This document shows positions 51,167 to 60,219 of a DNA stretch of 64,000 nucleotides, one piece after another. Under the pieces are notes generated by a model that worked only from the letters and a program-made list of their open reading frames with translations, had not been told where the DNA came from and searched no databases. The DNA lies in the NCBI GenBank assembly GCA_019391515.1, contig JAHXQP010000018.1, forward strand, positions 1-64,000. Direction: 5' to 3'. A program made the position numbers and the translations under genes. The stretch's first letter is position 1. Every line of letters begins with the position of its first letter. This DNA is from Clostridiaceae bacterium (GTDB lineage Bacteria > Bacillota > Clostridia > Tissierellales > Sporanaerobacteraceae).

Positions 51167-52129
51167 GTGAAAAAGAAATTTCGTAAGACATTTTTTATAT
51201 CTTTCCTAGCATTTGCTATTCTTTATAGTGGAGCAGCTTATTATTACATAAATATTAGAGACAAAGAAACTAGGAGTAATGCTGATTTATTTGATAAATT
51301 TAGGAACGAAGATGATGGTAATGATGAATTGACATTTCTTTTATTAGGTATAGATAGTAAAGATGTTTCTAGTGATGAAAAAGAAAGATCAGATACTATG
51401 ATGTTATGTAATGTAAATAAATCAACAGGAAGTGTCTCAGTCTTATCAATACCTAGGGATACGAGAGTAGATATTAGAGGAAGAAGAAATAAGGAAAAAA
51501 TTAATCATGCCCATATGTATGGAGGACCAGATTTATCAGTAAAAACAGTTAGAGATTTTCTCGGAATAGATTTAGATTATTATGTAAGGGTTGATTATAA
51601 AATAGTAGAAGAGTTTGTAGACTTAATAGGTGGTGTTGAAGTAGACGTGCCTATAGATATGCGCTATAGTGATCTAGCAGCTGACCCACCTTTACATATC
51701 AACTTAAAAGAAGGAAGACAGGTATTAGATGGAGATAAAGCTTTGCAATTTTTGAGATTTAGAAAAGGTTATAAGGATCAGGATTTGGGAAGAATAAGAG
51801 CACAACAACAATTTATTGAATCAGCTATTTCTAAAACCTTAAAACCGGGTAATATAGTTAAAATTCCTAAGATGGTAGAAACATATTATAGATATGTAGA
51901 CACAAATATACCTTTGGAAACAATTATGAGATTTGCATTAAAAGCAAAAGATATAAATACAGAGAATTTGGAAATGGCTACTTTGCCAGGAGAACCAGAA
52001 ATGATAGATAAAATATCATATTATATCGTTTATGAAGAAGAGATGAATGAGTTAGTTAAAAATATGTTTATTAATCATGAAACAGTAGAAAATAAATCTA
52101 TAGATAGAGAGAATGAAGAAACCAATTAA
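51167..52129 (+). CDS. LCP (LytR-CpsA-Psr) family glycopolymer ligase
   Basis: A 320-aa membrane-anchored extracytoplasmic enzyme. After one N-terminal span (about residues 8-26), the LCP domain has LTFLLLGIDS, the Arg/Asp pyrophosphate-binding motif SIPRDTRVDIRGR near residues 96-108, KINHAHMYGG, and QFLRFRKGYKDQDLGRIRAQ near 190-209. It transfers lipid-linked anionic polymers to peptidoglycan. The start is GTG 51167, after AGTGAGG. Confidence 0.9.
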   Translation: MKKKFRKTFFISFLAFAILYSGAAYYYINIRDKETRSNADLFDKFRNEDDGNDELTFLLLGIDSKDVSSDEKERSDTMMLCNVNKSTGSVSVLSIPRDTRVDIRGRRNKEKINHAHMYGGPDLSVKTVRDFLGIDLDYYVRVDYKIVEEFVDLIGGVEVDVPIDMRYSDLAADPPLHINLKEGRQVLDGDKALQFLRFRKGYKDQDLGRIRAQQQFIESAISKTLKPGNIVKIPKMVETYYRYVDTNIPLETIMRFALKAKDINTENLEMATLPGEPEMIDKISYYIVYEEEMNELVKNMFINHETVENKSIDRENEETN

Positions 52130-52150
52130 TACTTACAGGAGGTATTATTA

Positions 52151-52492
52151 GTGAAGGAACTTGATGAGAGACTTTCTATTATATCAAAGGCTTGTGATGA
52201 TAAAAAAGCATTTGATATAAAAATTTTAGATATATCAAAATTAAGTAGTATAGGGGATTATTTTGTTATTGCTAGTGGCAATTCTACAACTCAAGTTGTT
52301 GCCATTGCAGATGAAATTGAGGAAAAGATGGAAAAGTCGGGTTTTGAATTATTGCAAAAAGAAGGACAAAACTCTGCCAGATGGATTTTACTGGATTTTG
52401 GTGATATTATTGTGCATGTATTCCATAAAGAGGCTAGAGAGTTTTATAATTTAGAAAGACTTTGGACAGATAGTAATAAAATTGAAGTGTAA
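52151..52492 (+). CDS. rsfS: Ribosomal silencing factor RsfS
   Basis: A 113-aa protein that binds L14 and blocks subunit joining. The signatures are IGDYFVIASGNSTTQVVAIA (about residues 32-51) and WILLDFGDIIVHVFHKEAR near 83-101 with REFYNLERLW after. The start is GTG 52151 after AGGAGGT. It ends the nadD-yqeK-LCP-rsfS cluster and is followed by a strong terminator. Confidence 0.95.
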   Translation: MKELDERLSIISKACDDKKAFDIKILDISKLSSIGDYFVIASGNSTTQVVAIADEIEEKMEKSGFELLQKEGQNSARWILLDFGDIIVHVFHKEAREFYNLERLWTDSNKIEV

Positions 52493-52507
52493 ATAAAAAT
52501 ACAATCT

Positions 52508-52548
52508 AAAAGTCTTCCCATTTTCATTGAAAATGGGAAGACTTTTAA
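52508..52548 (+). terminator. Terminator after rsfS
   Basis: Perfect arms of about 17 nt (from AAAAGTCTTCCC to GGGAAGACTTTT) surround a 4-nt loop, ending in TTTT. Confidence 0.85.
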
Positions 52549-52569
52549 TACAAGAGGAGGTTCAAAAAT

Positions 52570-52950
52570 ATGGAAACAACATACATATCTACAGATAAGG
52601 GACCTGCAGCTATAGGTCCTTATTCTCAAGGTACCAAGATAGGCAATATGGTTTTTACATCTGGTCAATTAGGAATTGATCCCCAAACTGGGGAATTTGT
52701 CAATTCCAGTATTGAAGAAGAAACAAGACAAAGCTTAGAAAATCTTAAAGCTGTAGTTGAAAAGGCTGGTGGAACCCTTAAGAATGTGGTTAAAGTAACA
52801 ATATTCATTAAAAATATGGGGGATTTTTCAAAAATAAACGGAGTATATGGAGAATATTTTGATTCTCATAAACCTGCCAGATCCTGTGTAGAGATAGCTG
52901 AGTTACCTAAAAACGGTAATGTAGAGATTGAAGCTATAGCAATTATATAA
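52570..52950 (+). CDS. ridA: RidA-family reactive enamine/imine deaminase
   Basis: A 126-aa YjgF/RidA protein that hydrolyses 2-aminoacrylate and related imines. It has GPAAIGPYSQGTKIGNMVFT at the N-terminus (residues 10-29), the catalytic Arg in HKPARSCVEIAELPKNGNVE (near 100-119) and the VKVTIFIKNMGDF segment. Full length for the family. The start is ATG after AGAGGAGG. It is apparently a single gene between two terminators. Confidence 0.95.
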   Translation: METTYISTDKGPAAIGPYSQGTKIGNMVFTSGQLGIDPQTGEFVNSSIEEETRQSLENLKAVVEKAGGTLKNVVKVTIFIKNMGDFSKINGVYGEYFDSHKPARSCVEIAELPKNGNVEIEAIAII

Positions 52951-52994
52951 AAAAATAGACTCAAAATGGTTAACCATTTTGAGTCTATTTTTTT
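52949..52994. terminator. Bidirectional terminator between ridA and the D,D-carboxypeptidase gene
   Basis: A perfect palindrome of about 42 nt (52951-52992) centred on GGTTAACC has an A run on one side and a T run on the other. It serves both convergent genes. Confidence 0.88.
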
Positions 52995-54264
52995 ATATAA
53001 AGGATTTTCTTTTTCTTCTTTTCGCTTTTTTAATATGTAAAATCATTCTCCAAAATACAAATAAAACAATTAGTGATAACCACCATTTTCCAAACAAATA
53101 GTTTTTAACTATTTGTTTATACAAAGGCATTGCTTCTACATCTGCAGTTGAAATAATATTTACATATCCTAAAGAATTTCCATCAAGAGAATATTCGATT
53201 TTTCCTAAAGCTTGTCCTTTAGAAATAGGTGCTTCCAATGTAGAAGGAAGGGAAATATTTGTTTTAACTTTAGATTTACTACCCTTAGGAAGATATACAT
53301 AAAAATCATCTGCTGATACACCAGTTATAAATTTATTGGTTCCATTTTTGATATTCACATTCCCAATAAATTCATTTTTAGAAGTTAGAAAATTTTTGTC
53401 GAAACTATCAAATCCATAATTTAATAGTTTGTGACTATCTATATAAATATTTCTGCCTTCAGATTTTAATACAACAGATATAAGTCTAGCATTTCCTTTT
53501 TTTGCAGAAGTAACTAAACAATTTTGAGCAACTGATGTATAACCACTTTTTACTCCATCCACCCCATCATATTTTATAGGTATTGTTTCTCCATTTAAAT
53601 CTATTTTTTTCTGACTATAAAGCAGTCTATTAGAAGATTGTAAATATCTAGACTCATCTTTTTTATTAGTAGCTGGAATTATGTAATGATAATTTTTAAC
53701 AATATCCCTGAAAGTTTTATTTTTCATAGCATATTTTGCAATAAGAGCTAAATCATAGGCTGTAGTTACGTGGTTATCATTAGGTAATCCATTCGGGTTT
53801 TCGAAATGGGTATTTAATGCTCCAATTTTTTCTGCTTTTTCATTCATTAGTTTTGTAAACTCCTCAACACTTCCTGAAATATGAATTGCAATAGCTACAG
53901 CTGCATCGTTAGCGGATTCTATTAAAAGAGCATGTACTAAATCATTTAATATTAACTCTTCCCCAGGTTCTAAAGCAATATGTGTCCCGTCAAGTCCCTT
54001 TATTACCTCATCAGTTATAGTGACTGTTTCATTTAAATCACCTAATTCAATGGCTAATATTCCAGTCATTATTTTAGTGGTGCTAGCTGGATAAAGTTGC
54101 TTATTAGCATTTTTTTCATACAATATTTGTCCTGTTTCTTCATCAATAAGGATTGCTCCTTCTCCTGAAAGATCAAGATTATCAGTAGAAGCATTTTCTG
54201 CATAGGAAAAACTACAAGAATTTCCAAGAATAATTACTATTAATATAAGCAATATCTTTTTCAA
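52993..54264 (-). CDS. D-alanyl-D-alanine carboxypeptidase (DacF/PBP5 type)
   Basis: About 423 aa. It has a signal peptide (cut near SYAENAS), the transpeptidase-like motifs PASTTKIMTG (SxxK near residues 57-66), SANDAAVAIA (SxN near 117) and KSGYT (KTG-like, near 215). A C-terminal beta domain and a C-terminal membrane anchor (WWLSLIVLFVFWRMILHI) with a basic tail complete it. It trims the terminal D-Ala from peptidoglycan stems. The most likely start is TTG 54264, about 10 nt after GGAAGG. GTG 54273 is closer to the site and gives a protein three residues longer. Confidence 0.9.
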   Translation of the reverse strand: MKKILLILIVIILGNSCSFSYAENASTDNLDLSGEGAILIDEETGQILYEKNANKQLYPASTTKIMTGILAIELGDLNETVTITDEVIKGLDGTHIALEPGEELILNDLVHALLIESANDAAVAIAIHISGSVEEFTKLMNEKAEKIGALNTHFENPNGLPNDNHVTTAYDLALIAKYAMKNKTFRDIVKNYHYIIPATNKKDESRYLQSSNRLLYSQKKIDLNGETIPIKYDGVDGVKSGYTSVAQNCLVTSAKKGNARLISVVLKSEGRNIYIDSHKLLNYGFDSFDKNFLTSKNEFIGNVNIKNGTNKFITGVSADDFYVYLPKGSKSKVKTNISLPSTLEAPISKGQALGKIEYSLDGNSLGYVNIISTADVEAMPLYKQIVKNYLFGKWWLSLIVLFVFWRMILHIKKAKRRKRKSFI

Positions 54265-54416
54265 AGTACCCACACCTTCCTTAACTGTATTGATATTAGT
54301 ATATCAAAAAATAAAGTTATTTTTAATATAAATTAAAAAAAAGAAGGAAAAAAACAGATTTTAATAGAATTAAGATAGAATTAAGTTAATAGAAAAATGC
54401 AACAGGGGGGATAAAG

Positions 54417-55043
54417 ATGAAAATCTTTACAAAAAGAGAGCAAATAGTTATACTATTGTTAGTTATACTAGTAGGGGTTATTACATTTTATGGCTTTCGT
54501 GGGAATGATAACAAGATAAGTAATACGGGTTTAAAAGATGAGGAAATAGGAATTAGAGAAGTCAACGAAGATGAAAATATAGATGAAGAGCCAGAATATA
54601 TTATGGTACATATAAGTGGACAAGTATTTAATCCAGGTCTAATTGAGTTGAAAAATGGTTCTAGAGTAATAGATGCAGTAAATAATGCTGGTGGTCTCAA
54701 GGAAGAGGCAGACTTGGATAGGATAAACTTAGCAAAGAAATTAATAGATGAGCAAAAGATATATATTCCCAAAATAGGGGAAGAAATAGAAATAGTAGAA
54801 GAGGAAGATGGATCTAGTGAAAATACTCAAGAAAGCTCTGGAGATAGTAGTAATAAAATAAATATAAATACAGGAACTAAAGAAGAATTGATGAGTTTAC
54901 CTGGTATAGGAGAAGTACTTGCTGAAAGGATCATAGAGTATAGAGAGTCAAATAGTTTTAAATCTATAGAAGATGTTAAAAATGTATCAGGAATAGGGGA
55001 TAAAAAATTCGAAAGTATTGAGGATATGATTATTGTAAATTGA
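54417..55043 (+). CDS. comEA: Competence protein ComEA (DNA receptor)
   Basis: A 208-aa membrane-anchored protein: N-terminal span (about residues 9-25), acidic linker, SLBB domain (VHISGQVFNPGLIELKNGSR, about 63-120), a Ser/Glu spacer, and a C-terminal helix-hairpin-helix domain (ININTGTKEELMSLPGIGEV, about 148-205) that binds double-stranded DNA. comEC is not adjacent, so natural transformation cannot be inferred. The start is ATG after AACAGGGGGGA. selD follows 16 bp later. Confidence 0.9.
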   Translation: MKIFTKREQIVILLLVILVGVITFYGFRGNDNKISNTGLKDEEIGIREVNEDENIDEEPEYIMVHISGQVFNPGLIELKNGSRVIDAVNNAGGLKEEADLDRINLAKKLIDEQKIYIPKIGEEIEIVEEEDGSSENTQESSGDSSNKININTGTKEELMSLPGIGEVLAERIIEYRESNSFKSIEDVKNVSGIGDKKFESIEDMIIVN

Positions 55044-55059
55044 AAGGAATGATATATAA

Positions 55060-56094
55060 ATGGATGAGAAAAGGCTTACTCAATTAACTAAAAGTTCTGG
55101 ATGAGCTGCAAAAATAGGTCCAGATACCTTGGCACAAGTTTTGTGTCAATTACCAAAAACTTATGATGAGAATTTGATTGTAGGTCTTGATACTTCTGAT
55201 GATGCAGCAGTTTATAAAATCAATGATGATTTAGCTATTATCCAAACGTTAGACTTTTTCACTCCTGTAGTTGATGATCCTTATACTTTTGGACAAATAG
55301 CTGCTGCCAATTCTTTAAGCGATGTTTATGCTATGGGTGGTGAACCAAAATTAGCTATGAATATAGTTTGCTTTCCAAACTGTCTATCCCCAGATGTTTT
55401 AGCTGAAATTTTAAAAGGTGGACATGATAAAGTAAAAGAGTCTGGTGCCGTATTAGTTGGTGGTCATACTGTTGAAGATGACGAGCCTAAATATGGTCTT
55501 TCTGTTACTGGGTTTGTTCACCCTAATAAAGTTCTTACCAATGGAGATGCTAAACCCAATGATTTATTAGTACTTACAAAACCTATAGGAATAGGTATTA
55601 TAAATACTGCGATAAAAGGTGGATTAGCAACTAAAAAACACTATGATGAAGCTGTCAAAGTAATGACTACATTAAATAAATTTGCAATGGAAGCAGGTAA
55701 TAAAGTGGGTATAAATGGTTGTACAGATGTAACTGGTTTTGGATTATTAGGGCATGGGTTAGAATTAGCGGAAGCAAGTTCTGTAACCTTAAAAATCAAC
55801 TATAAAGATATCCCCTTAATTGAAGGAGTATTAGAGTATGCTCAGATGGGGTTAGTGCCAGCAGGAGCTTACTCTAATGAAGTCTATATAGGGGATAAAG
55901 TTAAAATTAGTTCAGACATACCAAGAGAGATAGTAGATGTATTATATGATCCACAAACTTCTGGTGGACTTCTTATGTCTGTACCAGAAGATAAAGTAGA
56001 TAAATTATTAGGAGAATTAAAAAATACACCTACTTCTTTTGGAGTTATTGGCAAAGTACTAGATAAGGAAGATAAATGTTTAATAATAGAATAA
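55060..56094 (+). CDS. selD: Selenophosphate synthetase SelD, itself a selenoprotein
   Basis: A 344-aa enzyme that makes selenophosphate from selenide and ATP. From ATG 55060 the frame reads [14 protein letters not shown], then TGA at 55102-55104, then [18 protein letters not shown]. The UGA is at the catalytic Cys/Sec position (residue 15), so it encodes Sec. A short AGGT/ACCT hairpin after the UGA could be part of a SECIS. The remainder has [39 protein letters not shown], and [20 protein letters not shown]. The ribosome site is AAAGGAATGAT. selA, selB and tRNA-Sec in the same window support recoding. A gene caller ignoring Sec would start the gene at 55129. Confidence 0.93.
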
Positions 56095-56113
56095 AAGAGA
56101 AGGAAGGGTGAAG

Positions 56114-57538
56114 ATGGAAAAGAGAAACTTATTTAGCTTGATACCAAAAGTTGATGAACTTTTAAAAGAACCATTAATGACGAAATTATTAGATAAATTG
56201 CCAAGAGTTGTAGTAGTAGATTCTATAAGAGAAGAGATCCAATTTTTGAGGGAAGACATTAAAAATAATTTTATAACAGAGAAAAATATTGATAAAAGAA
56301 TTGAGAAATTACCTAGATTAATAGAAAAAAGAGCCAATAAAAAAAATAGTTTTAAACTCAAAAAGGTTATAAATGGAACAGGGGTGGTTATCCATACTAA
56401 TTTAGGTAGATCTCCAATTGATGAAGAAGTAATGAAAAATGTTTTAGAGATTTCTTCCAATTATTCAAACCTTGAATTTGATTTAGAAAGTGGAAAAAGA
56501 GGTTCAAGATATAGTCATTTAGAAAAAATTCTATCAGATATAACTGGTGCAGAAGCAGCTATGGTAGTCAATAATAATGCTGCAGCAGTAATGTTAGTTC
56601 TGAGCACATTAGCTAAAGAAAAGGAAGTTATAGTCTCCAGAGGAGAGTTAATAGAGATAGGAGGTTCTTTTAGAGTTCCTGAAGTCATGGAGCAGAGTGG
56701 CGCAGTCTTAGTAGATGTAGGAACTACTAATAAGACCCATATATGGGATTATGAAAAGGCTATCAATGAAGAGACTGGAGCTTTTCTAAAAGTTCATACT
56801 AGTAATTATAGGATTTTAGGATTTACATCTTCAGTTTCAATAGAAGAATTATATGAATTGAAAAACAGATATAGTATTCCCTTAGTAGAGGACTTAGGTA
56901 GTGGTGTTTTAATAGATTTATCTAAATATGGTTTAGAATACGAGCCTACAGTCCAAGATTCTATTAGAAAAGGTGTAGATATAGTTACATTTAGCGGGGA
57001 TAAGCTATTAGGAGGACCTCAGGCTGGGATTATTGTTGGAAAAAAAGAATATATTGATGAAATGAAAAACAATCCCCTAACCAGAGCTATTAGGGTAGAT
57101 AAATTTACAATATCTGCATTAGAAGCTACTTTAAAATTATATCTAGATGAAGAGGTAATGAAGGAAAAAGTTCCGACAATCAATATGCTAACATTATCTC
57201 AAGGAGAACTAGAAGATAAAGCCAATATTTTGAAAGAAAAGTTAAAATATAACATGAATGACAAAGATATTAATATAGAAATAGTAGATGATTATTCAGA
57301 AGTAGGGGGAGGGTCCTTGCCTTTAGAAAAATTGCCTACAAAATGTATATGTATTTCCCTTAAAGATTTAAGTGTGTCTAAATTTGAAAAATCCTTAAGG
57401 AACTTTAAAATACCTATTATAACTAGAGTGTATAAAGATAAAATTTACATTGATATGAGAACTATAAGAGAATCTGATTTTGATACTATAGTTAAAGGAG
57501 TATTAGAGGCTTTAAATGAAGTTAAAGGGGTGTTTTAA
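56114..57538 (+). CDS. selA: L-seryl-tRNA(Sec) selenium transferase SelA
   Basis: A 474-aa PLP enzyme that converts Ser-tRNA(Sec) to Sec-tRNA(Sec). The N-terminal helical region contains NLFSLIPKVDELLKEP, the core begins VINGTGVVIHTNLGRSPI (about 93-110), and the PLP-lysine motif is TFSGDKLLGGPQAGII (about 294-309). AVMLVLSTLA and VEDLGSGVLIDL are further signatures. The start is ATG 56114 after GGAAGGG; GTG 56108 precedes it and is less likely. The stop lies one base from the selB start. Confidence 0.95.
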   Translation: MEKRNLFSLIPKVDELLKEPLMTKLLDKLPRVVVVDSIREEIQFLREDIKNNFITEKNIDKRIEKLPRLIEKRANKKNSFKLKKVINGTGVVIHTNLGRSPIDEEVMKNVLEISSNYSNLEFDLESGKRGSRYSHLEKILSDITGAEAAMVVNNNAAAVMLVLSTLAKEKEVIVSRGELIEIGGSFRVPEVMEQSGAVLVDVGTTNKTHIWDYEKAINEETGAFLKVHTSNYRILGFTSSVSIEELYELKNRYSIPLVEDLGSGVLIDLSKYGLEYEPTVQDSIRKGVDIVTFSGDKLLGGPQAGIIVGKKEYIDEMKNNPLTRAIRVDKFTISALEATLKLYLDEEVMKEKVPTINMLTLSQGELEDKANILKEKLKYNMNDKDINIEIVDDYSEVGGGSLPLEKLPTKCICISLKDLSVSKFEKSLRNFKIPIITRVYKDKIYIDMRTIRESDFDTIVKGVLEALNEVKGVF

Positions 57539-57539
57539 A

Positions 57540-59468
57540 ATGAAGCATTTTATAGTTGGAACTGCAGGACATATTGATCATGGAAAAACTACTTTGATAA
57601 AAGCATTAACAGGGAGAGAAACAGATAGATTAAAGGAAGAGCAGAAAAGGGGAATATCTATTGAATTAGGATTTACTTATTTTGATTTACCAAGTGGTAA
57701 GAGGGCTGGAATCATAGATGTACCCGGGCATGAAAAGTTTGTCAAAAATATGTTGGCAGGAGTTATAGGTATAGATATAGTTATATTGGTAGTAGCTGCT
57801 GATGAAGGAGTAATGCCTCAAACAAAAGAACATTTAGATATACTACAGCTATTAGGAATTAAGAAGGGATTTATAGTATTGACTAAAATTGATTTAGTAG
57901 ACGAAGAATGGATGGAGTTGGTAATGGAGGATATAAAGGAGCATGTAAAAAACACCTTTTTAGAAAACGCTCCTATAATACCTGTTTCATCAACTAAAAA
58001 CATAGGTTTAGATGAAGTGAGAGATAACATAGACAGCTTGATTGAAGAAATAGAAGAAAGAAGTACAAAAGATATGCCTAGATTACCAGTAGATAGAGTA
58101 TTTACTATATCTGGTTTTGGAACTATAGTGACAGGTACTCTAATCTCAGGTACTTTTAAAGTAGGGGATGAAGTGGAAGTTTTCCCAGGAAATAAAAGGG
58201 GAAGAATTAGGTCTTTACAAGTACATGATGAAGCTGCTGATATAGTTGAGGCAGGGCAAAGGGTAGCCATGAACATAGCTGGACTAAAAAAATCAAGTAT
58301 ATGTAGAGGGAATGTAGTTGCTCCAATAGACTCAATGAAAGATACTATGATGCTAGATGTTAAAGTTAAACTTTTAGAAGATATTCCTAAAATTATAGAA
58401 AACAGATCAAGAGTTAGGCTATATATAGGAACCCAAGAAATCTTATGTAGAATTGTACTATTGGATAAAGAAGAATTATCTCCTGGAGAAAATGCTTATG
58501 CTCAGTTAAGGCTAGAAGAGTCTACCGTAGCTAAGAGAGGAGATAAATTTATACTAAGATTTTATTCGCCTATGTTTACCATAGGTGGTGGAGAAGTATT
58601 AGAGGCTAATCCAGAAAAGAAGAAAAGATTTGATAACCAGGCAATAGAAGAGTTAGAAATAAAAGATAAAGGTAAAACAGAGGATGTTATGGAAAAAGTC
58701 ATAAAAGATAAAAGCAAGGAATTTCCTACAATTAAAGATATCTCTATATATACCGCTATGTCTGAAGAAGATGTAAGCAGAGAAATAGAAAATTTAAAAT
58801 TAAAAAGTAAAGTGATTACATTTTCTCTTTCAAAAGATACATATGTAATTCATATAGAATATTTTAATTATTTACAAGGAAAAATTGAAAAAGAATTAAA
58901 AAGATATCATATAGATAGACCCCTGAAACTGGGAATAGGTAAAGAAGAAATTAGGAGTAAATACTTTAAGAATACAAAACCTAGAGTAGCAGATGAATTT
59001 ATAGATTTGCTTATTAAAAAAGGAATTGTAAAACAAAAGAATGAATATATTTTTCTTGAAGGATTTGAAATTAAATATACTGAAGAGCAAAATAAAATTA
59101 AAGAAGAAATTAAAAAAATATTTATTAGGGAAGAATTTCTACTACCTAAATATGAAGATATTGTTAAAGAAATAAAATTTGACGATGATGAAATTAGACA
59201 AGTATTTGAATCCTTATTAGACGGTGGAGAAGTTGTAAAGTTAAAAGAGGATATCTATATATTAAAAGACATATATAAAAAAGCAATAATTATTTTAAAG
59301 GAATACTTAGATAAAAATGGTTCTATAACAGTTTCTCAATATAGAGATTTATTAAACACTAATAGGAAGGTTTCTATTGCACTATTAGAGTATTTTGATG
59401 AGATTAAAGTAACTAAAAGAGTTGGAGATAAGAGAACTTTTACAGGAAAAATAGAGGAAAACAGATAA
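57540..59468 (+). CDS. selB: Selenocysteine-specific elongation factor SelB
   Basis: A 642-aa GTPase. The G domain carries [17 protein letters not shown] (residues 7-23), DVPGHEKFV and [10 protein letters not shown]-Tu-like domains II/III follow ([19 protein letters not shown]), and the C-terminal winged-helix repeats (about 400-640, for example [20 protein letters not shown]) bind the SECIS element. The start is ATG 57540, one base after selA, with an AAAGGGG site inside selA; ATG 57516 is inside selA without a site. Confidence 0.95.
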   Translation: MKHFIVGTAGHIDHGKTTLIKALTGRETDRLKEEQKRGISIELGFTYFDLPSGKRAGIIDVPGHEKFVKNMLAGVIGIDIVILVVAADEGVMPQTKEHLDILQLLGIKKGFIVLTKIDLVDEEWMELVMEDIKEHVKNTFLENAPIIPVSSTKNIGLDEVRDNIDSLIEEIEERSTKDMPRLPVDRVFTISGFGTIVTGTLISGTFKVGDEVEVFPGNKRGRIRSLQVHDEAADIVEAGQRVAMNIAGLKKSSICRGNVVAPIDSMKDTMMLDVKVKLLEDIPKIIENRSRVRLYIGTQEILCRIVLLDKEELSPGENAYAQLRLEESTVAKRGDKFILRFYSPMFTIGGGEVLEANPEKKKRFDNQAIEELEIKDKGKTEDVMEKVIKDKSKEFPTIKDISIYTAMSEEDVSREIENLKLKSKVITFSLSKDTYVIHIEYFNYLQGKIEKELKRYHIDRPLKLGIGKEEIRSKYFKNTKPRVADEFIDLLIKKGIVKQKNEYIFLEGFEIKYTEEQNKIKEEIKKIFIREEFLLPKYEDIVKEIKFDDDEIRQVFESLLDGGEVVKLKEDIYILKDIYKKAIIILKEYLDKNGSITVSQYRDLLNTNRKVSIALLEYFDEIKVTKRVGDKRTFTGKIEENR

Positions 59469-59523
59469 AAACATAGAATTATATTATATATGAATTTATT
59501 GTAATATATATGAGGTGATAATA

Positions 59524-60219
59524 ATGGACACCAAAATATTAATTGTTGATGATGAAAAGTTGTTTGTCAAAGGTTTAAAATATAGTCTTGAGCAAGATGA
59601 TTATATTATAGAAACAGCATTCGATGGAAAGGAAGCTATTGAAAAAGTAAAAAAAAAGAGATATGATTTAATAATTTTAGATTTAATGTTGCCTGGAATT
59701 GATGGATTAGAAGTTTGTCAAAAGATTAGACAAAATTCTCAAGTACCTATTATAATGCTTACTGCCAGGGGAGAAGATATAAATAAAATATTAGGGTTAG
59801 AATATGGTGCAGATGATTATTTAACTAAACCTTTCAATATTCTAGAATTAAAAGCAAGAATAAAGGCTATACTTAGAAGAGTAAATATGAAAAGTACAAA
59901 TATTACAGATCAAGTAATTCAAATAGATGATTTTAAAATAAATACATTAGGTAGAAAGTTGACTATACATGGCAATGAAGTAAATCTAACTGCTAAAGAA
60001 TTTGATCTATTACTTTTACTAGCTACCAACCCAGGAAAAGTATTTACAAGGGAAGAGTTATTGGAGACTATATGGGGATATGAATATTTTGGAGATCTTA
60101 GAACTGTAGATGTTCACATCAGAAGACTCAGGGAAAAGATTGAAGAGGATTCAGGACAACCGGAGTATATACTTACAAAGTGGGGAGTTGGTTACTATTT
60201 TAGAAGTAAACCACAATAA
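59524..60219 (+). CDS. OmpR/PhoB-family response regulator
   Basis: A 231-aa two-component response regulator. The receiver domain (about residues 4-115) has the acidic pair VDDEK, the phosphoacceptor in LILDLMLPGIDGLEV, the Thr/Ser MLTARGED and the Lys TKPF. The winged-helix DNA-binding domain (about 130-228) has LTAKEFDLLLLLATNPGKVF and RTVDVHIRRLREKIE. The start is ATG 59524 after GAGGTGAT; GTG 59515 is within that site. The histidine kinase frame overlaps its 3' end. Confidence 0.94.
   Translation: MDTKILIVDDEKLFVKGLKYSLEQDDYIIETAFDGKEAIEKVKKKRYDLIILDLMLPGIDGLEVCQKIRQNSQVPIIMLTARGEDINKILGLEYGADDYLTKPFNILELKARIKAILRRVNMKSTNITDQVIQIDDFKINTLGRKLTIHGNEVNLTAKEFDLLLLLATNPGKVFTREELLETIWGYEYFGDLRTVDVHIRRLREKIEEDSGQPEYILTKWGVGYYFRSKPQ

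Noticed and set aside
54417-55043. ComEA as evidence for natural competence.
   Set aside because: comEC and other uptake genes are not in the window, so competence cannot be claimed.
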